The translations under genes were made by a program, and so were the position numbers. Below the pieces are notes generated by a model, which saw nothing but the letters and a program-made list of their open reading frames with translations, did no database searches and was not told the origin of the DNA. DNA of 64,000 nt from Sisyra terminalis (lineage: Eukaryota > Arthropoda > Insecta > Neuroptera > Sisyridae): positions 22,134,001 to 22,198,000 of the forward strand of contig OY292279.1 of NCBI GenBank assembly GCA_958496175.1, given 5' to 3'. The number at the start of each line of letters is the position of its first letter. The first letter of the stretch is position 1. This document shows, one piece after another, positions 10,976 through 23,870 of this stretch.

Positions 10976-11931
10976 ATGCAATATCCTTTATAGTATTGAT
11001 GAACATTCCACGATAGTTTTATATCTGTTCAACAAAGGATTTAAATCCAATCAAAGAAGTAACGCAACTAACTTTCTGAGACCTCAGAGAATTCAAAGAT
11101 TCTGTTTAATAACAGAAATTCTTAGATCTACTAAATAGCCACAACATTCTTGGAGAATGTTTTAGTAATTAAATTCGATTAACTTACTTCTTTCTGTAGT
11201 GTTAAAGGCTAATATAAAAATAGAAATAAATTCTGAGTTCAAAATTTATTGTCCATTGTTAATTTTCAGATATTGATTTTCCATTGAAATACAATTTGAT
11301 TAATCAATAAAAATATGAGAAATGTTTCAGCAATTAAAAAGCTTTATCTCTTAAATCATTTTTGTCTAATTAAGAAACTGCCGATTGTAAGTCCGATTAA
11401 ATTAATTGGACACAAAGTTGGTCATCAGTACATCTGTTCGTTTAGAAAATGTACCGAATTTAACTATTTGATCGTGAGGATTAGGATTATTGAAGTTAGC
11501 ACCGCAAAGTCCACAAACTTAAATCTCACATCCTTTTGCTAAACGCAGACATAGTTACAGTTTACGAGCTTTCATAAACTCCAGATGTATCAATAAAATA
11601 AAATGTCCCACCACTCGCTCTGTTCTACGACGATAACAAGAAATACGTAACACTTTATTGCTGAATTTTATAAAGACATAAAAAATTCCATGAATAAGTA
11701 ATTATTGTTTATGTTTATTTTCATTTTTACGCAATTCAAATTATCATTTACTTAAACCAATGAGATTAGACTTGAAGTACAAAAAAGTAAGTTTTATAAT
11801 CTAAATTGTAGTTGGTTCTAGACATATATGGAGTAAATAAAAATTGTTTTTTACGTTCATAATTTATATTTTCTTGCATAAAGTATAAATTATGATATAT
11901 TTAGGAACCAAAGGAATAAAATTAAATTAAA

Positions 11932-12312
11932 TTTTTTGCTAACTTTGAACAGTTTTACTGTAGATATCAGATATGAAATATATTGTTGTCTTATATAATT
12001 TAATTTACAAAAGTACCTAAACTATAAACATGAATAAAAGTTCAAACTATTGTATTTTTTGTGTATTGTCAAGATACATAATTCGATTGCCAAGCAATCT
12101 TCATCCGTAGTCAGTGAGTAATATTAATGACCACTAGTATTGATGACTACTTGATAATCACTGGAGAAGATTAATTGGCAATCGAAATACGTATCTCAGC
12201 AATATGTCAAAAATACATTTGTTTGAACCTTTGTTTAAATTTATGTTAATATTTTACTTTTGTATATTATACAAATTAGATCACAATATACTTTATACAT
12301 TGTATAAACATT
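11932..12312. repeat. palindromic element P1, copy 2
   Basis: Same ends (TTTGAACAGTTTTACTG at the left, complement near 12300) and central AATTGGCAATCGAAATACG (12173 on). Confidence 0.7.
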
Positions 12313-12796
12313 AGAATGGCTTTAATTAAATGCTTTTGCACCAATTCAAATCTTTTACAATCTAGCATTGAATAAGTAGTGTTCATAAGATTGCAGATTA
12401 TTAGAGTATCTATGTTTATTTTATATTTTACTTTAATTTATATTTATTTTTAGTTAAAAGCATGAAATTAAAAAATATTTTCTCCCAAAAATAACATCGT
12501 TGAAAATATGAAATTATCAAGAAAATTTTGGTCATGGTATAAGATAAAGAAGATTGAGTATCTATATGAAAAAAGAGATCATCAAGTTTATGATAGCCAA
12601 ATTTCAACATAATTACATATTTTGATAGAAATTGAATTTTATACTAATTGCAAACAACGTGATTTTTTCAGATGGATTCCTTTGTGGTTTCTCATATGCA
12701 TTCCTATGTGGTTTCCCATGTTGATTTCTTTAGAAATCCACAAAGAAATATCAAATGAATTCCAACTGGATTTTATCCAAAATTGGTTAGTTTTAT

Positions 12797-12945
12797 CCAA
12801 AATTGGTAGGTGTTGTGTTCAAATCATGTATCGAGCAAATTTTCAATATTTCTCGATTCTCGGTTTACGGATTATTATTTACCCTAGAGTCGCTAAAGAC
12901 CTTGGTAGTTATAGGCCGACGACAAATATTAATAAAAAATATTCA
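12797..12945 (+). repeat. tRNA-derived SINE, 5' truncated
   Basis: Begins around box B (GTGTTCAAATC) and continues through the shared body (AGAGTCGCTAAAGACCTTGG) to an AATAAAAAAT tail. It is preceded by a 20-bp tandem duplication containing TTTTATCCAAAATTGG (12771-12806). Confidence 0.7.
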
Positions 12946-12976
12946 CTTTGAATAAAACAAATTATGAATAACTTAC

Positions 12977-13047
12977 TTTGCAGGAGTTTCCGGTGAATTA
13001 TCACAACCCATTGATGGATTTTCTTCGTTTTTTCTTCTGTTATTCAC
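12977..13047 (-). CDS. putative internal coding exon (71 nt), gene unknown
   Basis: Minus strand: T-rich tract and TTTGCAG acceptor, 71 nt open in only one frame (starting VNNRRKNEENPS, ending NSPETPAK), then AAA and a consensus GTAAGT donor. Both splice sites are strong and the other two frames contain stops near the start. The encoded peptide is hydrophilic and rich in Asn, Lys, Glu, as in a disordered segment. It is phase 0 at its 5' end and phase 2 at its 3' end. Taken with the 41.6 kb exon it suggests a long minus-strand gene with large introns, extending beyond this interval. Gene identity unknown. Confidence 0.4.
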
Positions 13048-13279
13048 CTGCAAAAAAAAAAGTAAGATTTATTTCATAAATTAAATTATTATATTAAAAA
13101 AAGTAATCACTATTATGTTATCAATTTTTTTAATTTAGTTTTCCGTTTTCTATCGACAATTAAACTGTACGTTTAGATTTAGTTATTGTCATAAAATTTT
13201 TCTTTGGGCCTAGAAAAATAGTCGAATATTTTTCTAAGTGATTTTTATTTGATTTATGTATGATATACATTTTAAAAGC

Positions 13280-13450
13280 ATTATAACAACGCTGTTTTTA
13301 TTTCTCGACAACAACTTTAACAATATTGACTTTTAATGATCTATGATTCAGTACTTATTACAGTCCCGAAAGGTGATGAAACGTCGTACAAAAGTCAAAT
13401 GAAAATTATTAAAAAAATAAAAAGATTATATTTTTTAATCCCAAAAAAAA
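13280..13450 (-). repeat. repeat with GAAACGTCG core, copy 2
   Basis: Reverse-complement partner of the 8.0-8.2 kb repeat (GATGAAACGTCGTACAAAAG at 13376 on). Confidence 0.55.
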
Positions 13451-13569
13451 CCTTATGAAAATAACTATATTAACTGATTAATATAGTTATATATTAACTA
13501 TATTAATGGACATTAACTGAATGAGTTTGATTGTTACAATTTTAGCTATATTAATAAAATTTTAGACTA

Positions 13570-13900
13570 ATTTAAAAATGGAAATTGGTCATATAATAAT
13601 TGGGAAATTTTGATATGTTGTTGGTAAAGAAAGAGAACAAAGATGAAAAACACAAAAGTGTGAGTGAAAAACAGTCATTGCCCAAATTAGAATTATTTGA
13701 TAATTGTCATTTGTGTCAACTGTCATTTCAGTTGCATTTGATTTCAGCTGATTGGCTATGAGTATTTCACGGGTAGCAACAAGTATTTTATGATATAATG
13801 ACACAAATTCTGTTAAGAACTCGAGTAATATAACAAGAACGGTTGAAACTTATTTTCAGAAAAAAATCAAGACTTTTACAAAAAAGTATAACTTCTTGCG
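13570..13900 (+). mobile_element. F1 fragment
   Basis: GAGAACAAAGATGAAAAACAC, TGTCATTTGTGTCAACTGTCA and the terminal AAGTATAACTTC (13886-13897) are in the same order as in the large copies. Most of the interior is missing, so this is a deletion derivative. Confidence 0.5.
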
Positions 13901-14103
13901 TTCATCCATAAGTGCATCCACACAATTTTTTCAAATTATTACGTACCTTAGTAACTAATCAAAAAATCGGTTTAACACCTACAACCCTAAATTTTATTGA
14001 AATCGACAAAACCAAAAACGTTTTTGAGTTAACAAACCAATAGAGTTAATAATAGTAAGTAAATCGAATTGTATGCATGCATTTGTATATATATATTTCC
14101 TAT

Positions 14104-14281
14104 ATTTTTTATTTGTAATTGTTGTCCACCATCGCTTAAGACTATTAAGGTCTTGAGCGACTCTAGGATTAATAAAAGTCATTAATCAAGAAATATTAAG
14201 AATTTGATCGATACGAAGATCAAACTCAACATTTACTAGTTTTGGAGTGGCCACTTAGACCACTCAGTCACCAGGAGGCTA
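14104..14281 (-). repeat. tRNA-derived SINE, full length
   Basis: Same family as at 7.65 kb: box A (GTGACTGAGTGG, slightly mutated), box B region, the body with TAGAGTCGCTCAAGACC, and an A-rich end. Confidence 0.75.
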
Positions 14282-14289
14282 TTTGATAT

Positions 14290-16850
14290 ATTTGACAACG
14301 AACGGAAAATTAATTTTAATTATAAAATTACAGAGAAATTAAGCAAAGTTGTTATTATAAATAACAATTTACGACCACAATTCAAACAAAATTCGTAAGA
14401 AAATTATTTTGCAATTCATTCGCCGAGGATCATATAAATGCTATGCACATACTGTTAAGTGTTTAGAAAATAACTTTCCAATTGAATCAACATCAAGTTG
14501 ACTTTCTACTCGGTTCATGTACGTTTGCTTCATTTTAAACACACATTTAATAACACAGAGCTATGTGAATCTTCTCCATTTAGTGCAGTAATCGTCTCAT
14601 TTGAAAACAAATGGGAAAACTTCCACGGAGTTGTAGATAAATATTTTCCTCCATTTGAAAAAAATAATGACGCTATTATAATTCTATATGGAGAACGATA
14701 GTAATTTAAACAAAAGCAAAAATAAATGGTTCAGAAAAATTTAATCCTTTCAAAATTATAGACGGGAAATATTTTCACTTATAAAGTGAGCTTAACGTAA
14801 TATTTTTAATTGTGATACATTGAAAAATTATACTTTTCGGTTTTTGAGGTTAATAAATGCTAAAGTTTTGGATATTATACAAATGGATACATCCCATTTT
14901 TAATTTTTGCATTTAATAACACGATTTTTACAAGACTAAGATTATTCAGTTAACAAATTTAAATTTCTAACTAAAAACGTGTAAAGCTCAACTATACACA
15001 AACATCTGCGAGCTTTATTAGTCGTTGACATAAGCGACCAACATATGTTACGCTCGTTTATTTATTTAAACTTTCGAGTGTCAAATATTAAAAAAAAGCA
15101 TTTCCATATCTCATATTTTGCGAAAGAGTCAAAACAGTGTTGTTTTTTTCCGATTTTTTCAACGAAATAAAAGCAAGAGCTGTACAATATGTCTTGCAAT
15201 TATAACATAATATATTTTCCAGGTCAGTGCGCTGTAGCCAAGATTCTTTGGTCCTTGGTGACGAGGATAATATACGAAACACCCGACCTCATTCCATTTC
15301 TTCAGCTTCTTTCTTATCCCTGGCCTATCTCACACACCTATTCCATCTAATGCATCTCGACTATAAGATAAAAGGCGTAGCAAAGCTCTTCCTCCCCATT
15401 ACCACCTGGTCTTCCAGGGGGTGGTTTCAAGTTAGATGAATCTAATCCCAACTACCAACAATGTCGACATCTTTCATTCTACTTTCCAGATAATTCCCTC
15501 ATGTAATTCAACATGACACGAATACGAAAAGCAAAGAGTCAAATGCATCAGTCTTTCTCTATTTGATCCGACCTTTCTGAACAAAGAAAAAAATATACAC
15601 GCACATAAAGGAAAATCTTCGAAATCCTTTTTTATATATGATAAATGATTTAATTTAAAGGTTAAATTATGGAAATTTCATCCCTAAAAAATGGATGGTA
15701 ATAAATTGATTAGAACGATAAAAGCCGAGGATTCCATAAATCACCGACTTGTAAAACTTATTTTGGAATTAAAAAAAATCTTCAATTCTCGTCTACATTC
15801 CGTACAAATACGAAAAAATATATAAAAAAACCCCAACCACTTTTATAACAATATTTATTACCAGAGATCTACCACATAGAGAGAGCATAATTTTTCCTAT
15901 TCACTCCTATGCTCAATATTACCTTTCAAGAAACTAACACCACCAAGCGTAGCTATCCGCATTTAGAAAGGGATGAAATTATAGCTCTGAAAGTGAACGA
16001 GTTATATACCACACCCTACTCACCCACAATCCACATGAAAACACGAGTGGAAAGCGGAGTGGACTCACATTGTCAACGAGAAAAGACTATGGGAAATGTT
16101 CAACCATTTTACAAGACCACCCCCATTGTCCAAGTAAACCAAAATGTACTAAGTATACCAAACACACCCCCAGCTGGCCGATATATCAGACAATGAATCA
16201 CGGGGTTGAAATATCATTGACGTGTTACGGTGGAGCTTCTCTCTTCTTCTTTATCACACAGAAATAAGCTCATCGCAGCTGAACCATACCATATAGCAAA
16301 CATGAATTTGGAGAAATTCTCACATTTAGTCAAGCCACCATCCTCCTGAATTTTATCCCATTTAACATCCATATATTGGACGTGTATATTCGCCCCGTAT
16401 TCGATGCGGATATGCTATCAAACACACATGTTACTTGGATGCAGAGAACGCATACTGTACTTAAATACTTGGGGTGTATTAAATCGTGGTGAGTTCGTAA
16501 ATCCTCCCGAAAAATTTTATGGTGTTAACTGGGATCAGACAACAGATAAAATCATTTTTTTGTATGCCAAAATTAATTGTCTTTTATAAAAAACTCCCCT
16601 AGTAATTCAATTTTGTGAAAAATATACCTACCCATTAATTTATCATAACATTATAATAACCCTGTTGACTGTTGAATTTTATCCCTAGCCTCGTTTTCTT
16701 TTCTTTTCTTTTCCTTTTTTTTGGTTCATTTGTACAATTTCTTTATTTTATATATAAAATATAACTACTTAAATAAAAAGGAACGAAACCAATTAAAAAA
16801 TTGTTTTAGGGTAAAACAAAATTAATAAATCTTTTGAAATAGAAGAATTA
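14290..16850. other. intergenic stretch with GC-richer islands
   Basis: 15230-15560 and 15890-16560 are clearly less AT-rich than the surroundings and C-rich on the plus strand. Open frames up to 95 codons occur (15909-16196) but match no family and have no convincing splice sites. Origin unknown. Confidence 0.4.
16688..16722 (+). repeat. pyrimidine tract (TTTTC)n
   Basis: TTTTCTTTTCTTTTCTTTTCC, low complexity. Confidence 0.8.
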
Positions 16851-16859
16851 AAATTATCG

Positions 16860-17284
16860 ATATAAGCCTGGATCAGGAACGTCCAAATTTGAGAATTGTT
16901 TTTGAATGGTTTCGATATTATTCCTGTACGTATTGTTCACTCGAATGCAATATGTACGTAAATTTTGACATGTCAGAAATAAAGTAGTGATTGTTATTTT
17001 CAAATATGTATTTATATTGTATTATGTAAAATTAAATTTTCTAAATAAAGTCTACTTTGGGCAAGTCCACTTCAGCACACCCACAATTTGGCAACGTTGC
17101 ATTTTCGACTTTGTTTTAATTTAATTCGCGATTAAATCGGTCCATAACAAAAATAACCGTCTCTTCTTCATTTCTGGCTTGTCAAAGTTTACGTACAAAT
17201 TGCATTCGAGTGAACAATACGTACCCATTTGGAATAGTTATCTACAGTTCGGAATATCTCGACGTTCCTGATCCAAGCTTATAC
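16860..17284. mobile_element. inverted-repeat DNA element with about 120-bp arms
   Basis: TATAAGCCTGGATCAGGAAC at the left and, reversed at the right, TATAAGCTTGGATCAGGAAC. The arms also share GTACGTATTGTTCACTCGAA. The middle holds a fragment of the hAT-type family (17059-17155). Confidence 0.65.
17059..17155 (+). repeat. hAT-type terminal fragment
   Basis: GGCAAGTCCACTTCAGCAC, then GGCAACGTTGCATTTTCG and TTCGCGATTAAATC, as in the left end of the 26.5 kb element. Confidence 0.5.
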
Positions 17285-17354
17285 CAAATTACCTTTGTCT
17301 TCGTTTCTATATTTATTTTTCAAATACCTAAAAATTAATTACTTAAAAAATTTA

Positions 17355-17587
17355 AAGTGGTTAAGATGGCCGCTCCAAAACTTGTAGGTAAAGGGTTCGA
17401 ATCTCGTTTCCATGGACTAAAGATACATGGAGTTCAAACAGTATTGGCTTTTTCACAATATTTAAGTACACAATTACAGATCAGATCGTAGTTCCCTTTT
17501 CTGTCACTAACAGCGCAAGTATTCAGAACGTACCTTTAGTCACTAAGGCTATTAGATGATATTTCAATCTTTCAATATATAAAAAGA
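17355..17587 (+). repeat. SINE with tRNA-like head and divergent body
   Basis: The head (AGTGGTTAAGATGGCCGCT and GGGTTCGAATCTC box B) is that of the family. Only the distal part of the body (TTTAGTCACTAAGG) is recognisable; about 120 nt between them are unlike the other copies. This may be a subfamily or a chimera. Confidence 0.55.
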
Positions 17588-17589
17588 AA

Positions 17590-20110
17590 TGTGTCAAGCA
17601 GTGGTGGCCATTAGTGTGTTTGTAGTACTAACTAAATTTCTGTAAGGTAACTAAGATAACATATGTTAATACTCCGAATATTCTTATGGCTGCTCCATAT
17701 CTTAAAAGACTTCCTATTCACAAAGTCAGTCTACTTTTAACTATGTAGTTGGTAAATTAAGCAGTTTATATTGCTTAAAATAGAAAAGGTAATTTAAACA
17801 ACTATTTTTATTCCTATTTTTTTATTCAACACAAAATCAATGTAATAATCCAGTGGTTAGAAAATCTCTGCTTGGTTCTATTAATGTTTTTATACTTTTT
17901 AGAACTAAAAGACTCAAACTCACATTACTCACGAGCGTTCCAAGTGCTCATTTTAAGCGTTAAAGTAGGCTTTTAAAAATGAAAATATGAGCTTAAACTC
18001 GTGAGAATTTTTATTTTGTTTCATTATTAAAAATATAATAAAAATTAGACACCCGAATTATTATATGGTGAATTATAAAAATACTTACAAAAAAAAAATG
18101 AATGTAAAATATACAAAGGATAACTGCAGTAAGAAGACGAAAATAGGTAATACCAAACCTTAATTTTATCAATTAGATGAACAATTCAGTAAATAGCAAA
18201 CCATAGCTGAATTTAAAATTAAATAAAAAATAATTATAATTATAAAAGATATTAAATTTTGCAATGCTTTATTTTCGGAGTATGATATTCGTTAAGAGTA
18301 ACGTAACCTTATTTTACTGCATTTATCGTTATTGTTATTAATTATACTTATAATTTCAGTCAAATTCACTTAATAACAAAACTTTAATCAATATAAATTG
18401 CTACATATTTTTTCAATATGATTTTTTTATAACAAGTATTCTTTATTCAGCGAATCGCTATAAACAAGTAAACGCAATATTATTCTAACAGCTCACTGTA
18501 GTTCATGTCTTGTATGGCGCTGCAGTCACCCACATAGCGAATAGCTACGAAATTGTTGTGTTGACATCATATAGAACATAAACTTGACTTTTTGAAGATT
18601 AAAAGTTTTAATTATGGTTTATTTTTGTTGTTAAAACATATATAGCGATTAATTAGAAGTGAATTAAACCAAATTTTATTTCTCATTATTTTCACAATAT
18701 CTAAGAAAAGTATTACTAGTATTATTTTTTCCTTTACAAGATATATTTAAATTTAAAATAGTTGAATTGAAAGTTTTACCGAAGTAAAGCTTTTTTTTTC
18801 AAAGCACTAAAATGAGCCAATTTCTCTGAACTCTCTATGTTGTAAATTTAATGCAAATGGAAACCATTGAGTAATTGGTTTAATTGAGCTGAAGCTCCTC
18901 ATTTTCAAACATTCTTGTCTTTCTATTTAACATTTCCACTAATTAACATAAATTTTATTCATGGGAATAGTATAATTACTTGCTATACTAAACAGATAGC
19001 CAAAATACGTTAAATAAATGATTTATTTTCCAATAATCAAGATTATATTCACATAAAATAATCGAAAAATAACAATTAAAGGTAATGTAAAGATTATTGG
19101 CTATAATTTCAGAAGAAATGAAGTACAATTATTCAATCGTTTTGAAATGAGAGCATTTACCTTTGTACTTACTAACTTCAATGATATAATTCTATCAAAA
19201 GATTTTCAGTACCCCAAAAACTGCAGTATCTGCTCAAAAATCAGAAAAAAAAAATCTTTTTTTTTGCCACCAGAGTGGAGATCTCTGGACATCCTCGTAG
19301 AAACGCGTAGTTGAAACTTATGAAGCAATATAATATATATTTTACTTCTACAACTTCAATGTTAATGTTAGCCCATCCTTGCAAAAAATATAGGCTAAAG
19401 TTTAGGTCATTCTCTTTATTATCGTGAAAGTCAGTAAGTCCAAAGTAAAAGCTCTCCTTTCAAAATAATTTTATAATTTTGCTTCATTTTTTCTGAAAAG
19501 ATAGCCAATTATCTAAGCATGAGTTTTAATTCTTATTTTTTGATTATTTTATTCGAGAGATAGGCAATGAACCGCCAGTTAGTGGCAATTACCCTGGTAC
19601 TAATGGCTAGGATGAAAGCAAAGTTGCAAGTTATGTAATGTACTAGAAGTTTAAAGAAAAATATAAAAACAGAGAAATTAAAAAATCAAGAGAATATCGT
19701 GGTGAGAAACTCCCTTCCACATAAATCTGAAGAATAAACATCGAATACTGTGTCTTGAATAAATTCGAAAGTATCATTACCAAAAAAAAAAATGAAAAGA
19801 ATATCTACTAATGAATTTAAATTAAATTTAAATCACACGGGAAACTAAACCTACCATTAAACCGAAAAAAAAACTTTCTTATTATTTATAGCCCTTCAGT
19901 AATCTATTATATTTTTACTTAGTACTCATTTATCCATTTAAATCATACATTTCAGAGTTTAATGGTACTTGAGAACTGACTAAAAAGTGGGACTTAAAAA
20001 ATATGGCTACGTATTGTGAACAACCATGGAATTTCCTATAAGTTTACATTGAGTTTGTATTATTATTTTAATTTGCTTTTTTTCCTTAAAAAGAAATTTT
20101 CGATTGAGTT
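17590..20110. other. AT-rich spacer, nothing recognised
   Basis: No gene, SINE or terminal-repeat pair seen. 19280-19300 has CCAGAG and CTCTGG as a short hairpin. Confidence 0.5.
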
Positions 20111-20119
20111 GAATCAAAT

Positions 20120-20800
20120 TCAGCTAAGAAAAAGATTATTTATGCAAAAAAACAATCAGAATTTATTAATAATTTCAATACTACATGGCTAAAATCATAT
20201 CAAAATTAGTTCGATGGTACAACATCAGGATATCTAAGTACAAATAATAGTATTGAATCTACCAAGACCATAATGAAAAACACTTTAAGAGCGCGTTTAT
20301 ATGTTTCTCAATTTTTAAATAAATTAAATGATTTATTAATTAAATGGTCTATAGACAGAAATCCAGAGCTGCGATGCTACAAAAAAAATTCTGTGAAACC
20401 AGCAGTTACTTTAAAAGAATGGACTGAATGTTATCATTTGGTATTGCAAAACAAGAAAATATTAAAAGTAACTAATATGTATACTATGTTTGTACTTCAA
20501 ATTCGAGTTATAAAAATATAACTTCAGAATTGATAACCAAATATAATATTGAAGACTGGGAAACTTTTGAAGATTTTGAACAGATATATAAGGTACTTAG
20601 ACATTTAATATAGGATGCTGATATTAGTAAATGTAATAGTACGTTTCCAATATTTCAAATAAAATACAAGTACAAGCATACGTTGGGTTTTCTAATCCGT
20701 TTGAAAAAAATTGAAAACTCTGAGGAAGCTTAATGTATTCCTTTAGGACAACAACGTAAATATGGGCGCCCATCATAAGCAAAGAAAGCATTAATTATTC
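20120..20800 (+). pseudogene. MULE-type transposase, decayed C-terminal half
   Basis: In one frame: FINNFNTTWLKSYQN, a stop, then SGYLSTNNSIEST (near 20230-20265) and LRARLYVSQFLNKLND (20283-20330). After that comes KPAVTLKEWTECYH (about 20396-20437). After frame changes, KYNIEDWETFEDFEQIY and finally IPLGQQRKYGRPS-stop-AKKAL (20735-20790) follow. STNN-x-EST, the RxRL..xQFL block and the terminal GRP..KKAL signature are those of SWIM-containing MULE-like transposases seen in insects and hydrozoans. At least two internal stops and frame changes make it non-functional. Upstream catalytic region and terminal repeats not found. Confidence 0.65.
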
Positions 20801-21020
20801 AATAAATTTACTTATTTGACCTCAAAATGTATGCAACTTGGCGTTTATAAGTCTATTTTGTACATGCTTGTGTTGTGCATTTATATTTAAATTTTACATC
20901 TATTTGATCTACTTTGGAGTTAAATGTTTCAATCTGGCGTGCAAATCACGTATTTTAAAAATAACTAACATATTTTAATGTGCACTTATATATACCCCAT
21001 AAGAGAATGACGATATAGGA

Positions 21021-21862
21021 GACTAGCTGATCCCCACAACTTCGTCTGCGTAACGTAGGTGTACATTATGTTTTCTTTTCAAATTTGCCATTTGTAGTGG
21101 TATATGAAAATTTTAATTTTTCTTATTTCTTTTACGAAAAACATAATCATACTTAAAACACTATTTTGTCAACTTTAAAAAGACACATTTAATAAACTGT
21201 TGCAAAGAATAAAATTGTTCTATGTAATAATCAATTAATTTTCAAAAAATATTTATAAATATCTAAAAAGAGTATATCTATTGCGTATAGCGTCTACGGT
21301 AGGTATACCTACCGTAGACCAAATAATTTGTAAATCAATCAGCATCTATACATAAATAAAAAATATCGCCAAGTTCAATAAAGTTGGTCTTAATTATAAG
21401 TAAAATGGGGTGACATTTTTCAAATAACTTACATTTTTAAACTTGTGATATCTTTCGAATGGAATGTTCAAATTGAATAACACAAAAAGCTATATAATGG
21501 TATTGAAGCAAACTTAACTATTGTGACATAACTATAATAGCTAGACGTATGCTGTCGCTCTATTTTTTGTAGATAATTATATGTTCTGCAAAATCGTACT
21601 ACATTATTTTGTTCTATAACCAATAGTTTTCGCAGCGCACGCGATAAAAGAATGTTTTTTGGTAATTTTTTCAGACCTTGGGTTACATTATTGGAGTTTT
21701 AGTATGGATTTTTAGATTTTTTGAAAATTGAATATAACCTATGTTCACCGGAAATAGTGTAGCTTCCCAACAGTGAAAGAATTTTTCAAATCGGTCAAGT
21801 AGTTTCGGAGCCCATTCAAAGCAAACAAACAATCAAATCTATCCTCTTTATAATAATAGATA
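21021..21862 (+). repeat. dispersed insect-type repeat, ACTAGCTGATCCCC to TTATAATAATAGAT
   Basis: Begins GACTAGCTGATCCCCACAAC then TTCGTCTGCG and ends CGGTCAAGTAGTTTCGGAGC ... CTTTATAATAATAGATAATG. This pair of ends recurs in many insect genomes; its class is not certain. Contains a perfect 28-bp palindrome at 21292-21319. Confidence 0.5.
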
Positions 21863-21864
21863 AT

Positions 21865-23560
21865 GGCTTTTAAACTACTCGAACTTGACATTTTTTTAAT
21901 TCTTGGTTTATTTAATCCATAAATTCATACATAAATATACTACATATTCCCCTTTTCTTTTTTCCGGATCTGAATCTCAATAATATTAAGAAATACATAT
22001 GTAGTTTTGGTAATTATTCCGTCACCTCTCACTAATTGAAACAGTTGTGTGATTTATTCAATAAAATTCTTGAACTTCCAAAGAACACTTTAAAGACCAC
22101 AAAAAGCGATTCTCTTTCTAAAAAAAAAAACGTAAATGTCTACACCTATAATGAACACGACTTTTAACGATTTAATGTAAGCTTCGACGTCAACAAGCTT
22201 TTCGCTTATGTAAAGCATTCTTCTTTCCCTGCTCATTAACCTAGATTTGTGGAAAAGGATTGCAACTTATACTTGACATATCTACCGTAAGTATCTACCT
22301 ATACAGTCATAGGATACAGCCGTGTTAGTTAGCGACAGCTCAAACTTCTATTTGGAGATTTTCATTAACGCTCTATCCAATTAATAACTAACGGAAGTAA
22401 ATGAGGCAAATCCTATACATTCGCTAATGTACGTAGGTACACCAAACATGCATCGTTCGTGAAATGAGAAATGGAAAATTTTCGTTCCCATCGCTTGTTA
22501 TCTGAAACGTTCCTGGAGCTTATTTAATGGTAAATTCGGTAAATAAAAACCGCAGTAGTACAGTTGTGTGCGTCACAATACAGTTAACACATAGGAAAAT
22601 TACGTAATAGGTACAAAACATTTAGTTTAACAGCGTTCTTTCTTATTCTATTACAGCTATCATTTTTACTTTAAGTACTATCGGGTCATAAATTTTCTTC
22701 ATTAAAATTGTAATTTATTTTTTAATTGTATATTGAATGAGACTTTATTATTAACTTTTTATTACACATTAAAATGCAAAAAGTTGTTCATTTATGTACC
22801 TTCTACGTTAAATGAAATATAAAAGACATGAATTTGTTGCAGACGTAGAAAACATTGTAACTTTATAATGCTTCAAAATATACTACTTGAATAGTTCATT
22901 AATGGCGTAGATGAATGATTCAGACTCTTACGACAATTAAATAAAAAAATGCATGTATATATAACCCTTCATCTAATTTTAAATTTGACTTAATTATAAT
23001 TTATTATACTTGGAAAATATTCTATTTGTTTGCTTTCAAGTAGGCCTAGAAGCTCTATTCAAAGAAAAAAAATTGTTTTTCCCCTATTTTCATATATTTG
23101 CAATCTGTCCCTGGACAATGAACAAATCTGATCTACGTCCGCGCTCTATATTGACTCTATATTGAGTAAAATCAGTTCCTTGAACTTACTCCCTGTGAGG
23201 CAATTCCAGAAAAGTGTAGCACTTCAGTCTTAAAGACAAATATAAAAAAAAAGATTTTAAAAACCTCGTTAGTTTTGATGAAACGCAAAAAAAAGCGATA
23301 TTAACTTATTGAGAATCGTAAACTACTTAGTTGTATATCAAGCAAAGGGTATTAAATATTACCAAATTTTAAACAAATGTCTTCCCTTCGCCTTGATGTA
23401 CAACTAGATAACTTGTGATTCTCAATAATTGGCTAGTATTGTCGAAATATCGATGGTGAAATCGGTACTAAGATTTAATTCAAAAATTGTTTGTTTTTTT
23501 ACTTTTTATTGCATTTTACACAAGCGTAGTTTTTACATTTGTTTAAATATTATTATTCTC
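21865..23560. other. spacer with a less AT-rich block
   Basis: 22170-22560 is more balanced in base composition and could be single-copy DNA. A 42-nt open stretch with a good acceptor and a GTAAGT donor at about 22234-22275 was noted but is too short to call. Confidence 0.4.
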
Positions 23561-23569
23561 TCCTTTTTA

Positions 23570-23870
23570 GTCTTTCAGTGTTTGTTTAATTTTAATTTTA
23601 GCAATGTTTATATATTTGAAGAAACTGATTGTTGTCATTTGTTTCAACTTTCGGTTCAATTTCTTTCAATTGACAGATTTTGCCATTTATCAGTTGTGTT
23701 GGTTGGGAATATTTCATGGATAGTAACTATAAGGTAATATAAACTAATTTTTGCGTCATAAATTATATTAATCATTATACTCGTAACTTCAACAAGCACT
23801 AAAATTGGCTCAATTTTATATGTGCCTTTGAGGGTAGGCAACAGGGTGTTTTTTTTCAAGTTACAAGATT
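23570..23870 (+). repeat. F1-related fragment
   Basis: GTTGTCATTTGTTTCAACTT, GACAGATTTTGCCATTTATC and GGGAATATTTCATGG reproduce the central F1 block. No ends found. Confidence 0.45.

Noticed and set aside
15909..16196. 95-codon open frame in the GC-richer island
   Set aside because: No recognisable family, no splice context and an overlapping frame on the same strand; kept only as part of the unexplained island.
22234..22275. Possible 42-nt plus-strand micro-exon before GTAAGTATC
   Set aside because: Too short to distinguish from chance and no neighbouring exon in phase was found.
23429..23859. Overlapping 102- and 67-codon frames on opposite strands
   Set aside because: They fall in an F1-derived repeat and have no recognisable protein content.
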